NCBI RefSeq assembly: GCF_029255545.1
Contig: NZ_JANLJJ010000082.1
Coordinates: 53,883 to 100,316, forward strand
DNA: 46,434 nucleotides
Origin: Ferrovibrio sp.
GTDB lineage: Bacteria > Pseudomonadota > Alphaproteobacteria > Ferrovibrionales > Ferrovibrionaceae
Direction of reading: 5' to 3'
Positions within the stretch are counted from its first letter, which is position 1; each line of letters opens with the position of its first letter. The translations under genes and the position numbers were made by a program. The notes beneath the pieces are model-generated. The model was given only the letters and a program-made list of their open reading frames with translations, made no database searches and had not been told where the DNA came from. Positions 9,112 through 16,722 of this stretch are shown one piece after another.

Positions 9112-9351
9112 GCGTTTCCTTGATCCTGTTTTGATTGAGTTTTTTGTTTAATTCTCGATACAGAATATCATTCTATATAAAGAATTTTATGATTCACTAT
9201 TGCTCGATGATGTGACTTCACCTCTATCTATCATTTATGTCAGCATGTTAGTTACAAAAAAAGCTGCCGAATCACTACCAAATCACCCCTCTGGCGAGGC
9301 GGTTTGAAAGTATAGTACATTCTGCATTACGAATTGCAATTGGAGTATTGA
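9112..9351. promoter_or_regulatory. AT-rich divergent control region with an IclR-type candidate operator
   Basis: This 240-base spacer separates the start of the catabolic operon from the divergent IclR gene and is clearly AT-rich against a GC-rich background. It contains an interrupted palindrome AGAAT-ATC-ATTCT at 9162-9174 (outer bases TA/TA also match), a good size for a dimeric regulator. A second, weaker inverted pair (ATTC...GAAT at about 9320-9334) lies just before the IclR start. TTGAAA at 9304-9309 with TTACGA 17 bases later is a possible promoter for the IclR gene. Promoter activity is inferred. Confidence 0.5.
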
Positions 9352-10149
9352 ATGAGCCCGGCACCAGAAAAGCAACGTGATGTGGGCGCCGTGGTCCACG
9401 CCCTGCGCATCCTGCAGCATTTGGCCAGCATGCCGGCGCCGCAGGGCGTGGCAGCCGTGGCGCGCGAAACCGGGATCAGCCCGAGCACCTGCTTCAGCAT
9501 CCTGCGCACCATGACTCGCGCGCGGTTTGTGAGTTTCCGGGAAACCGACAAGACCTACAGCCTTGGCTTGGCGGTGGCGGAACTGGCTTCCGGGATGATC
9601 GGCAGCAGCTATCTTGACCTGATCCGACCGGAGATCGAGCGTCTGGCGCTCAATCACGATATGCTGATCGCGCTCTGGCGGGTGACGGGAGACGGCCATA
9701 TCGTGGTGATCGACCGCGCCTATGGTGAGCATGTCGTGCGTGTCGACATGCGGGTCGGCTCACGCCTGCCCTCGCTGATCGGCGCCGTCGGCCGCTGCAT
9801 CGCCGCCCACCTGCATCTGCCAACTGCGGAATTGCGGCGACGCTTCACCACACTGAGATGGCAAAACGCGCCGAGTTTCGAGACGTATGAGGCCGAGGTC
9901 GCCCAGGCCGGCACCGATGGCTGGGCCAAGGATGTCGGCCATCTCTATCGCGGCATCACCACTGTCGCCAGCATCATCACCGACCAGAACGGCCATCCCC
10001 GTTTCGGCATCAGCGGCATCGCCATCCAGGGACAGCATACGCCCGAGCGCATCGACCAGCTTGGCCTTGAACTGCGTGAGGTTGCCGCCTCCATCGGCCG
10101 GGCATTGTTTCCCCGGCCGGACAGCCTGGCACCGGAACGCAATGCCTGA
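9352..10149 (+). CDS. IclR family transcriptional regulator
   Basis: This 265-residue protein has the IclR layout. An N-terminal winged helix-turn-helix (VHALRILQHLASMPAPQG, AVARETGISPSTCFSILRTM at roughly residues 15-55) is followed by an effector-binding domain of about 180 residues (VVIDRAYGEHVVRVDMRVGS, GTDGWAKDVGHLYRGITTVAS). IclR proteins typically bind a pathway metabolite and control adjacent catabolic genes. It diverges from the DUF35/thiolase/TRAP operon and is followed on its own strand by an acyl-CoA dehydrogenase gene. It is therefore the most likely local regulator of both transcripts (inference). Activator or repressor cannot be decided. Confidence 0.92.
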   Translation: MSPAPEKQRDVGAVVHALRILQHLASMPAPQGVAAVARETGISPSTCFSILRTMTRARFVSFRETDKTYSLGLAVAELASGMIGSSYLDLIRPEIERLALNHDMLIALWRVTGDGHIVVIDRAYGEHVVRVDMRVGSRLPSLIGAVGRCIAAHLHLPTAELRRRFTTLRWQNAPSFETYEAEVAQAGTDGWAKDVGHLYRGITTVASIITDQNGHPRFGISGIAIQGQHTPERIDQLGLELREVAASIGRALFPRPDSLAPERNA

Positions 10150-10223
10150 CCCCACGCCGGGCATGACAAAAAACGACACCGGTGCGCCAGTAAATGCAGC
10201 GCCGCAAAGGGATGGAGACCACA

Positions 10224-11387
10224 ATGGATTTTCAGCTTACCGATGACCAGCGCGCCCTGCAGGAAACGGCGCGCCGCTTTGCCCGCAACGAGCTTGTCGA
10301 TATCGCGCGGGAGCTGGAGACGAAAAACGAGCCGGTATCGCTGGCCTTGCGCCGGCGCTATGCCGAGATGGGATTTCTCGGCATCAATATCCCCACAGCT
10401 TATGGCGGCCTAGGCCTGGGCCATATTGATGCGCTGCTGGTGCTGGAGCAGTTCGCGCAGGTATCGCCGGCCGTCGCCTTCCCGGTTTTCGAAAGCGCCA
10501 CGGGACCAGTTCGCACGGTGCTGCATTTCGCCAATGAGCCGCTGCGCCAGCGCATTCTTCCTGCCGTTGTTCGTGGCGACATGGTCGTCGCCGTGTCGAT
10601 GTCGGAGCCAAATGCCGGCACCGCGCTGACCGATCTGGCAACCCGCGGACGCATCGAGGGTGGGCAGATCACCCTCAATGGCCAGAAACGCTGGACCAGC
10701 GGCGGCGGCCATGCCGATGCCTATATCGTATATTGCCGGCTCTCAGATGAACCGGGGGCGGCCGGCATCGGCGCGGTGCTGGTCGAGCAAGAGCGCCCCG
10801 GCCTGCGGTACGGGCGGCCCGAGCTGCTGATGGGCTTCCGCGGCATCCCGAGCTGCGACATATTCTTCGATGACGTGCGCGTACCGGTCGAGAACATGAT
10901 TGTTCCGGCCGGCGGGTTCAAACACCTGATGGAAGCCTTCGACCTGGAGCGTTGCGGCAATGCCACCATGTCGCTTGGCATTGCCGCAGCGGCACTTGAG
11001 GAGGCACTCGCTTACGTTCAGGATCGCCAGCAATTCGGCCGGCCGATTGTCGAGTTCCAGGCCATTCAACTCAAACTCGCCGATATGGCAATCAAGGTCG
11101 AAGCAGCACGCCTGCTGATCTGGCGCGCCGCCCAGAATGCCGCCAACGGTCTGCCGTCGATTGCCGATTCCAGCATCGCGAAATGCTTTGCCAACGAAAT
11201 GGTCCGCGACGTTGCGGCAATGGGAATGCAGGTGATGGGAGGTTACGGATACTCCACCGAATACCGGATGGAGCAAAGACTGCGCGATGCATTTGGCTGG
11301 GGCATCGCCGGCGGCGCTATCGATGTTCAGAAAACCAATATCGCGGCAGCCCTGGTCGGGCGGCGCTTCAATCAGCGCGGCCGTTAA
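10224..11387 (+). CDS. Acyl-CoA dehydrogenase family protein
   Basis: This 387-residue protein shows the three-domain acyl-CoA dehydrogenase pattern: helical N-terminus (MDFQLTDDQRALQETARRFA), the FAD-contacting SMSEPNAGTALTDLAT (125-140), and a helical C-terminus with QFGRPIVEFQAIQLKLADM. The ATG at 10224 is chosen because GGAG lies about eight bases before it and family similarity begins there; the frame extends ten codons upstream. Where many family members have the catalytic glutamate in a YEGT segment, this one reads GIAGGAID (360-367). A glutamate is present in DLER at 240-243, the place used by isovaleryl- and long-chain enzymes. It probably catalyses the first oxidation in the neighbouring pathway; the substrate is unknown. 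Confidence 0.9.
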   Translation: MDFQLTDDQRALQETARRFARNELVDIARELETKNEPVSLALRRRYAEMGFLGINIPTAYGGLGLGHIDALLVLEQFAQVSPAVAFPVFESATGPVRTVLHFANEPLRQRILPAVVRGDMVVAVSMSEPNAGTALTDLATRGRIEGGQITLNGQKRWTSGGGHADAYIVYCRLSDEPGAAGIGAVLVEQERPGLRYGRPELLMGFRGIPSCDIFFDDVRVPVENMIVPAGGFKHLMEAFDLERCGNATMSLGIAAAALEEALAYVQDRQQFGRPIVEFQAIQLKLADMAIKVEAARLLIWRAAQNAANGLPSIADSSIAKCFANEMVRDVAAMGMQVMGGYGYSTEYRMEQRLRDAFGWGIAGGAIDVQKTNIAAALVGRRFNQRGR

Positions 11388-11441
11388 GCCTTCCTGAACC
11401 GCATGCCCGCGCCTGTTGGCGCGTTCAATCGGAATCCGCGC

Positions 11442-11480
11442 AAAAAAAGCGACGACGCAGATACTGCGTCGTCGCTCTTT
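11442..11480. terminator. Strong bidirectional Rho-independent terminator
   Basis: A perfect 12-base inverted repeat (GCGACGACGCAG at 11449-11460, CTGCGTCGTCGC at 11464-11475) with a three-base loop lies between convergent genes. On the minus strand it is followed by seven T residues, ending the pyrimidine operon. On the plus strand it is followed by TCTTTCTG, ending the acyl-CoA dehydrogenase transcript. It cleanly separates the two catabolic regions. Confidence 0.9.
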
Positions 11481-11508
11481 CTGACTGAAGCGTTTCTATG
11501 CCTGGCTG

Positions 11509-12522
11509 TTATTTGGCGTATTTCTTGGATGCCTCGAAGATGGCGTGCGTCCAGGCGCCTTCCGGCTTCTTGGTGATCACCGGATCCGACTTCACCGACA
11601 GCAGGATATTGACGGTGCGGTCGAAATCAGCCGGGTCGAGATAACCGGTTCCCATCTTCGAGCCCTCGACCAGCTTGGCGATCTCGCCCATCATGCGCTT
11701 CTGGTGCTTTTCGGTCTGCGCGCCGGTGGTGTCGTTATCCAGCACGATTTTGGCAGCGGCATCCGGATTCTTGACCGCCCAGTCCCAACCCTTGTTCGAG
11801 GCCGCGACAAAGCGCGCCAGACGATTGGCGTAGGCCGCATCACCCAGCTTGCTGCCATTGGCATAGATGCCGTCTTCCATCGTACCGACGCCCTGATCGC
11901 TGTACTTGAACACGACCAGGTCGGCGGGTTTGAATCCGGCATCAATGACCTGCCAGTATTCATTGTAGGTCATGGTCGAGATACAGGCGGCCTGTTTCTG
12001 GATCAACGGGTCAACGTTGAAGCCTTGCTTGAGGACCTTCACGCCCTTGGCGCTGCCATCGGTCGGCACGCCCAGTTTGGCCATCCAGGTCAGGAACGGA
12101 TACTCGTTGCCATAGAACCAGACGCCGAGGGTCTGTCCCGGAAACTTGTCCGGCGAGGTCACGCCGCTGGCCTTCGAGCAGGTCAGCATCATGCCGGATT
12201 TCTGGAAGGTCTGGGACACGTTCACCAGCGGCACGCCCTTCTCGCGGCTGGCGAGAGCAGACGGCATCCAGTCAATGATGGCATCGGCGCCACCCGCCGC
12301 CATCACCTGCGGCGGAGCGATATCCGGGCCACCCGGCTTCACCGTGACGTCGAGATCGACCTCCTTGTAGAAGCCCTTGTCTTTGGCGACGTAATAGCCG
12401 GCGAACTGCGCCTGCGTCACCCATTTCAGCTGGATGGTAAACTTGTCGGCGGCCTGCGCCGAACCGGCCGCCGCCAGAAAGGCCGCCCCGAGGGCAAGGC
12501 CCAGAATTGCACGTTGTTTCAT
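11509..12522 (-). CDS. ABC transporter substrate-binding protein, NMT1/THI5-like
   Basis: This 337-residue protein starts with a Sec signal peptide (MKQRAILGLALGAAFLAAAG, cleavage near AQA-ADK). The mature part is of the NMT1/THI5-like family, with FTIQLKWVTQAQFAGYYVAK at its start. It should be periplasmic and deliver a pyrimidine-like or related nitrogen compound to the two permeases encoded upstream in the operon. The start at 12522 is supported by an AGGAGAGGAG ribosome site; the frame extends nine codons further. It is the last gene of the operon, ending just before the strong terminator. Context with dihydropyrimidine dehydrogenase and an amidohydrolase suggests a pyrimidine or its reduced/ring-opened product as ligand (inference). 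Confidence 0.9.
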   Translation of the reverse strand: MKQRAILGLALGAAFLAAAGSAQAADKFTIQLKWVTQAQFAGYYVAKDKGFYKEVDLDVTVKPGGPDIAPPQVMAAGGADAIIDWMPSALASREKGVPLVNVSQTFQKSGMMLTCSKASGVTSPDKFPGQTLGVWFYGNEYPFLTWMAKLGVPTDGSAKGVKVLKQGFNVDPLIQKQAACISTMTYNEYWQVIDAGFKPADLVVFKYSDQGVGTMEDGIYANGSKLGDAAYANRLARFVAASNKGWDWAVKNPDAAAKIVLDNDTTGAQTEKHQKRMMGEIAKLVEGSKMGTGYLDPADFDRTVNILLSVKSDPVITKKPEGAWTHAIFEASKKYAK

Positions 12523-12562
12523 TGTATTCTCCTCTCCTGTTGGAAACACGATGGTTTTACGC

Positions 12563-13678
12563 TTACGACGTCTTACGGAATGAGGGATGCCAGAAGGTGA
12601 GCCAGCGCTCGACCAGCGCGATCAGGCCATAACTGGCCGAACCGGCCAACGCCGCGACGGCGATCGTGGCCCAGACGGTGGGAATGTTCATGCGCCCGAC
12701 CTCGGTAGAGATGCGGAATCCCATGCCCACGATCGGCGTTCCAAAGAACTCGGCAACGATGGCGCCGATCAGCGCCAGCGTGGCATTGACCTTCAGTGCG
12801 TTGAACACGAACGGCAAGGCGGCGGGCAGCCGCGCCGCCAGCAGGGTCTGAACATAGCTGGCGGCATAGGTGGTCATCAGGTCGCGCTCGATGCGACCCA
12901 GCGCGTTCAGCCCGGCGATGGTGTTCACCAGCATCGGGAAGAAGGTCATGATCACAACCACCGCCGCTTTCGACTGCCAGTCGAAGCCGAACCACATCAC
13001 CATGATGGGGGCGACACCGATGATCGGCAGCGCGCTGACCAGATTGCCGACAGGCATCAGCCCACGCTGCAGGAACGGCACGCGGTCGACCAGAACGCCA
13101 ACCAGGAAACCGGCCGCCGAGCCGATGGCAAACCCGGGGATTACGGCGCGGACGAAGGTCTGCACGAAATCGATGCCCAGCGTGGGCAGGTTGGCCAGGA
13201 TGGCATGGCCGATGGCGCTGGGCGGCGGCAGCAATACGGCCGGCACGGCAAAGCCGACCACCACCATTTCCCACAGATACAGCAGCCACAGGCCGAGCAA
13301 TAGGGGCGCCAGGGTGGCCCCAACCAGGCCCGGTCTGGCAGCGACCACGGCGCTGACGCGGTCAAGCATGCGCCAGACCAGCAGTCCGAGGCCGATCAAC
13401 CCCAGCCAGAGCCCGGCGGCATCCAGGCCCTTGGCGCCTGCCGTCATGACGATATGCAGCGCGACCGCGCCAAGCAGGCAGCCCACCACCAGCAGCAGCG
13501 CGGCGGCCGGCGCACCAAACGGCCGCCTCAACAGCAGCGCGCCGCCAGCCAGGCTCACCAGCCAGGCGAGCAGTGCCGCAGGCTGCAGCATCCAGCGGGC
13601 CTCCGCCAGGGGCAGAAACAGCGCAGCCAGGCCGCAAAACAGTGCCAGTACTATCACGCCATCGCGCCGCGCCTTCAT
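12563..13678 (-). CDS. ABC transporter permease with extra N-terminal membrane segments
   Basis: 371 residues from an ATG at 13678 that overlaps the preceding permease stop as ATGA; a longer open frame upstream is only read-through of the neighbouring gene. The C-terminal 250 residues form a BPD_transp_1 permease with the cytoplasmic coupling segment (AASYVQTLLAARLPAALPFVF). The N-terminal 120 or so residues add several hydrophobic helices (VIVLALFCGLAALFLPLAEA, LLLVVGCLLGAVALHIVMTA) not usual in SsuC-type permeases. It should pair with the other permease as a heterodimeric channel for the importer. Confidence 0.88.
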   Translation of the reverse strand: MKARRDGVIVLALFCGLAALFLPLAEARWMLQPAALLAWLVSLAGGALLLRRPFGAPAAALLLVVGCLLGAVALHIVMTAGAKGLDAAGLWLGLIGLGLLVWRMLDRVSAVVAARPGLVGATLAPLLLGLWLLYLWEMVVVGFAVPAVLLPPPSAIGHAILANLPTLGIDFVQTFVRAVIPGFAIGSAAGFLVGVLVDRVPFLQRGLMPVGNLVSALPIIGVAPIMVMWFGFDWQSKAAVVVIMTFFPMLVNTIAGLNALGRIERDLMTTYAASYVQTLLAARLPAALPFVFNALKVNATLALIGAIVAEFFGTPIVGMGFRISTEVGRMNIPTVWATIAVAALAGSASYGLIALVERWLTFWHPSFRKTS

Positions 13679-14598
13679 GCGGCACCGCCAAAACGACGGT
13701 TGAGGCCGCGCTGGATGCCGCCGATCAAGCCAACACAACAGCCAGCCAGGATCGAAGCCATGATCAGGGCGGACCAGATCTGCACCGTCTGGCCATAATA
13801 CGAACCAGCCAGCAGGCGGGCGCCCAGGCCGGCCTGGGCGCCGGTCGGCAATTCGCCGACAATGGCACCAACCACGGCCAGCGAAATCGCGACTTTCAGA
13901 CCGGTGAACAGGAAGGGCAGCGAGGCAGGCAGGCGCAGGTAGCGCAGGGTCTGGGTAGTCGAGGCCGAATAGGTGCGCATCAGGTCGAGTTGGATCGGCT
14001 CGGGCGAGGTCAGTCCCTTGACCATGCTGATGGTGACCGGAAAGAAACACAGATAGGCGGAAATGATCGCTTTGGGCAGCAGGCCGACCAGGCCCAGCGA
14101 ACCCAGCACCACCACGATCATCGGCGCGATGGCCAGGATCGGCACGGTCTGCGAGGCGATGATCCAGGGCATCAAGGCCCGCTGCAGGCTGGCGACATGC
14201 ACGATCATGATCGCCAGGCCGATACCAAGCAGCGTGCCGAGGGCAAAACCAAGCAAGGCGGATTCCAGCGTCACCCAGGTGTGGTAGACCAGGCTGCGCC
14301 GCGAAGTGATCGCAGTCTGCAGCACCGTGCGGTCCAGTTCCCGCAGCACCTGATGCGGCGCCGGCAGAATCGGGCGCTCCATCGCCATGGTATCGGCTAC
14401 CAGTTCGCTCCAGCTCCAGCTGCTGCGCTCCGCGCGTTCATACTGGTCAAGCATAAGCGGCGCATTCAGCTTCACCGCGCCGGCATACCAGATCACCAGG
14501 ATAAGCAGCAGGATGGTGAGCACCGGCAGGGCGGCGCCGTCGCGCAATCGCGCCATAACAGCCCGGATGGGCGATGCCCTAAAGCTGGTGGTCGTCAT
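13675..14598 (-). CDS. ABC transporter permease
   Basis: This 307-residue inner-membrane permease of the SsuC/TauC-like type has an N-terminal helix (LPVLTILLLILVIWYAGAV) followed by a transmembrane core and the ATPase-contacting loop (YSASTTQTLRYLRLPASLPF). It belongs to the importer with the second permease, the ATPase and the NMT1/THI5-like binding protein. Its start overlaps the end of the ATPase gene by 20 nt and its stop overlaps the next permease start by 4 nt, so all three membrane-complex genes are translationally linked. Confidence 0.9.
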   Translation of the reverse strand: MTTTSFRASPIRAVMARLRDGAALPVLTILLLILVIWYAGAVKLNAPLMLDQYERAERSSWSWSELVADTMAMERPILPAPHQVLRELDRTVLQTAITSRRSLVYHTWVTLESALLGFALGTLLGIGLAIMIVHVASLQRALMPWIIASQTVPILAIAPMIVVVLGSLGLVGLLPKAIISAYLCFFPVTISMVKGLTSPEPIQLDLMRTYSASTTQTLRYLRLPASLPFLFTGLKVAISLAVVGAIVGELPTGAQAGLGARLLAGSYYGQTVQIWSALIMASILAGCCVGLIGGIQRGLNRRFGGAA

Positions 14599-15436
14599 AG
14601 CTGTGTCCGGCGCGCAGACCCTCGCGCACGCGATGGGCGATGGCGGCGAATTCCGGCGTCTCGCGGATATCGAGCTTGCGATCGCGTGGCAGGTTGCTGT
14701 CGATCACGTCGATGATCCGCCCGGGGCGTGGGCTCATCACCACGATCTTGGTCGAGAGGAAAACCGCCTCGGGGATCGAATGGGTGACGAACAACAAGGT
14801 CTTTCTGGTGCGGCGCCACAGGTCGAGCAGTTGCTCATTCAGATGGTCGCGGATGATCTCGTCCAGCGCGCCGAAGGGCTCATCCATCAGCAGCAGCTCA
14901 GGGTCAACCGACAGGGCACGCGCGATGGAAACGCGTTGCTGCATGCCACCGGACAGCTGCCAGGGGAATTTCTGTTCGAAGCCGGTCAGGTTGACCAGCT
15001 CCAGCACCCGTCTGGCGCGCGCCAGCCGCTCGGCCTTGGGCAGTCCGATGATCTCCAGCGGCAGGGTGATATTCCGTTGCACGCTGCGCCAGGGATACAA
15101 AGCCGGCGCCTGGAAGACATAGCCATAGGCGCGGTCCAGCCGGGCGGTCTGCGGGCTGACGCCATTGACCAGCACCTGCCCGCTGCTGACCTGCTGCAGA
15201 TCAGCGATCACACGCAACAGCGTGGTCTTGCCGCAGCCCGAGGGGCCGATGAAAGACACGAACTCGCCGCGGTTAATGGAAAGATTGACATCCGCCAGGG
15301 CATAGACCGGCGTATCGGCGGTCTGGAATACCAGATTGACGCCAGTGATATCCACCGCCGGGGTGACGCCGCTTGCGGCGGCGGAACTGGTTTCGGCCGG
15401 AACTGTCACGTTACGCTCTTCCAATGCCACGGCCAT
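14579..15436 (-). CDS. ABC transporter ATP-binding protein
   Basis: This 285-residue ATPase has Walker A GPSGCGKTT (64-72), a Q-loop at VFQAPALYPW, the signature LSGGMQQR (161-168), Walker B LLLMDE (181-186) and the H-loop in FVTHSIPEAVF. It matches the nitrate/sulfonate/taurine class of ATPases. It energises uptake through the two adjacent permeases. A low-complexity Ala/Thr-rich stretch of about 25 residues precedes the ATPase core. It begins 18 nt after the amidohydrolase stop, in the pyrimidine operon. Confidence 0.94.
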   Translation of the reverse strand: MAVALEERNVTVPAETSSAAASGVTPAVDITGVNLVFQTADTPVYALADVNLSINRGEFVSFIGPSGCGKTTLLRVIADLQQVSSGQVLVNGVSPQTARLDRAYGYVFQAPALYPWRSVQRNITLPLEIIGLPKAERLARARRVLELVNLTGFEQKFPWQLSGGMQQRVSIARALSVDPELLLMDEPFGALDEIIRDHLNEQLLDLWRRTRKTLLFVTHSIPEAVFLSTKIVVMSPRPGRIIDVIDSNLPRDRKLDIRETPEFAAIAHRVREGLRAGHSYDDHQL

Positions 15437-15454
15437 GAATGTCTACCCGCATGA

Positions 15455-16690
15455 TCAGGCCGCGTGTTTCAGCATGGCGCGCAACAGCACGTTGCAGCCG
15501 GCGGCCAGATCCTCGGCCGTGGCCGATTCAACTTCGTTATGGCTGATGCCATCGGCGCAGGGCACGAAGACCATGCCGGTTGGCGCCACGCGGCTGATAT
15601 AGCCGGCATCATGGCCGGCGCCCGACACGATGTCGCGATAGTCATAGCCGGATTCCTCGGCGGCCTTGCGCACGGCAGCGACGCAATCCTTGTCGTAGTG
15701 GATCGCCGGCGAGTTCCAGATTTCCTTGCATTCATAGGCCAGCCCGAGATCGCCGCAAATCTCGGCGCAGGCGTCATGCAGAGCCTTGGTCATCCTGGCG
15801 AGATCCTCTTCCTGCGGATGTCGCAGGTCGACCGAGAAGAACACCGAGCCGGGAATGGTGTTGCGCGAATTGGGACTGACCTTGACCAGGCCGACCGTGG
15901 AAACGCCCGGCTTGTGATCCAGCGCGATCTTGTTAATGCGGTCGACGATGCGGGCGCAGCCCAGCATGGCGTCCTTGCGACGCGGCATCGGAGTGGTGCC
16001 GGCATGGCTTTCGGCGCCGGTTAGGGTCACTTCAAACCAGCGCATGCCCTGGATGCCCTGCACCACGCCGATGGTCTTCTTCTCGGCCTCCAGGATCGGG
16101 CCCTGCTCGATATGCGCCTCGAAGAAGGCCTTGAACTTGCGGCCTCCGACCGGCAGGTCGCCGAAATAGCCAATCCGCGCCAGCTCCTCGCCGATGGTCT
16201 TGCCATCCAGATCAGCGCGGCTGTGGCCATATTCTTCGGTGAAGACGCCCGCGAACACCCCCGAGGCGATCATGGCCGGAGCGAAGCGCGAGCCCTCCTC
16301 GTTGGTCCAGACCGACACCTCGACCGGCGCCTCAGTCTCGAACTTGTAGTCGTTGAGAGTACGGATCACCTCAAGGCCGGCCAGCACGCCATAGACGCCG
16401 TCGAACTTGCCACCGGTCGGCTGAGTGTCCAGATGGCTGCCGGTCACCACCGGCGGCAGATCGTTATTCTTGCCAGGCCGCCGAGCGAAAATATTGCCCA
16501 TGCGGTCAACCGACACGGTGCAACCGGCTTCCTTGCACCAGCGCACGAACAGGTCCCGGCCTTCACGGTCCAGGTCGCTCAGGGCCAGACGGGCGCAGCC
16601 GCCCTTGGCCGTCGCGCCGATCTTGGCCATTTCCATCAGGCTATTCCACAGACGGTCCTGATTGATCTGAATATTATGCTCGTTTGCCAT
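15455..16690 (-). CDS. Zn-dependent amidohydrolase, probable N-carbamoyl-beta-alanine amidohydrolase (beta-ureidopropionase)
   Basis: This 411-residue M20-family hydrolase has the metal-ligand pattern His86 (GSHLDTQPTGGKFDGVYG), Asp97, Glu131/132 (NEEGSRF), a histidine in AHIEQGPILE, and a C-terminal histidine in GISHNEVE. The dimerisation segment GAESHAGTTPMPRRKDA is present. The family includes allantoate, N-carbamoyl-L-amino-acid and N-carbamoyl-beta-alanine amidohydrolases. Position between dihydropyrimidine dehydrogenase and a transporter, with dihydropyrimidinase nearby, favours the last step of reductive pyrimidine breakdown: N-carbamoyl-beta-alanine to beta-alanine, CO2 and ammonia. 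The start at 16690 has AAGGAG six bases upstream. Confidence 0.88.
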   Translation of the reverse strand: MANEHNIQINQDRLWNSLMEMAKIGATAKGGCARLALSDLDREGRDLFVRWCKEAGCTVSVDRMGNIFARRPGKNNDLPPVVTGSHLDTQPTGGKFDGVYGVLAGLEVIRTLNDYKFETEAPVEVSVWTNEEGSRFAPAMIASGVFAGVFTEEYGHSRADLDGKTIGEELARIGYFGDLPVGGRKFKAFFEAHIEQGPILEAEKKTIGVVQGIQGMRWFEVTLTGAESHAGTTPMPRRKDAMLGCARIVDRINKIALDHKPGVSTVGLVKVSPNSRNTIPGSVFFSVDLRHPQEEDLARMTKALHDACAEICGDLGLAYECKEIWNSPAIHYDKDCVAAVRKAAEESGYDYRDIVSGAGHDAGYISRVAPTGMVFVPCADGISHNEVESATAEDLAAGCNVLLRAMLKHAA

Positions 16691-16722
16691 CTCAAGCTCC
16701 TTCAACGCTTCACACGCGCAAT

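Noticed and set aside
13679-14050. N-terminal extension of the second ABC permease frame
   Set aside because: The 124 extra codons run through the upstream permease in another frame. The ATG at 13678 with a 4-nt overlap is the natural start.
13573-14715. 380-codon plus-strand open frame rich in Gln, Arg and His
   Set aside because: It is antisense to the two ABC permeases. The repetitive composition reflects the hydrophobic codons on the other strand.
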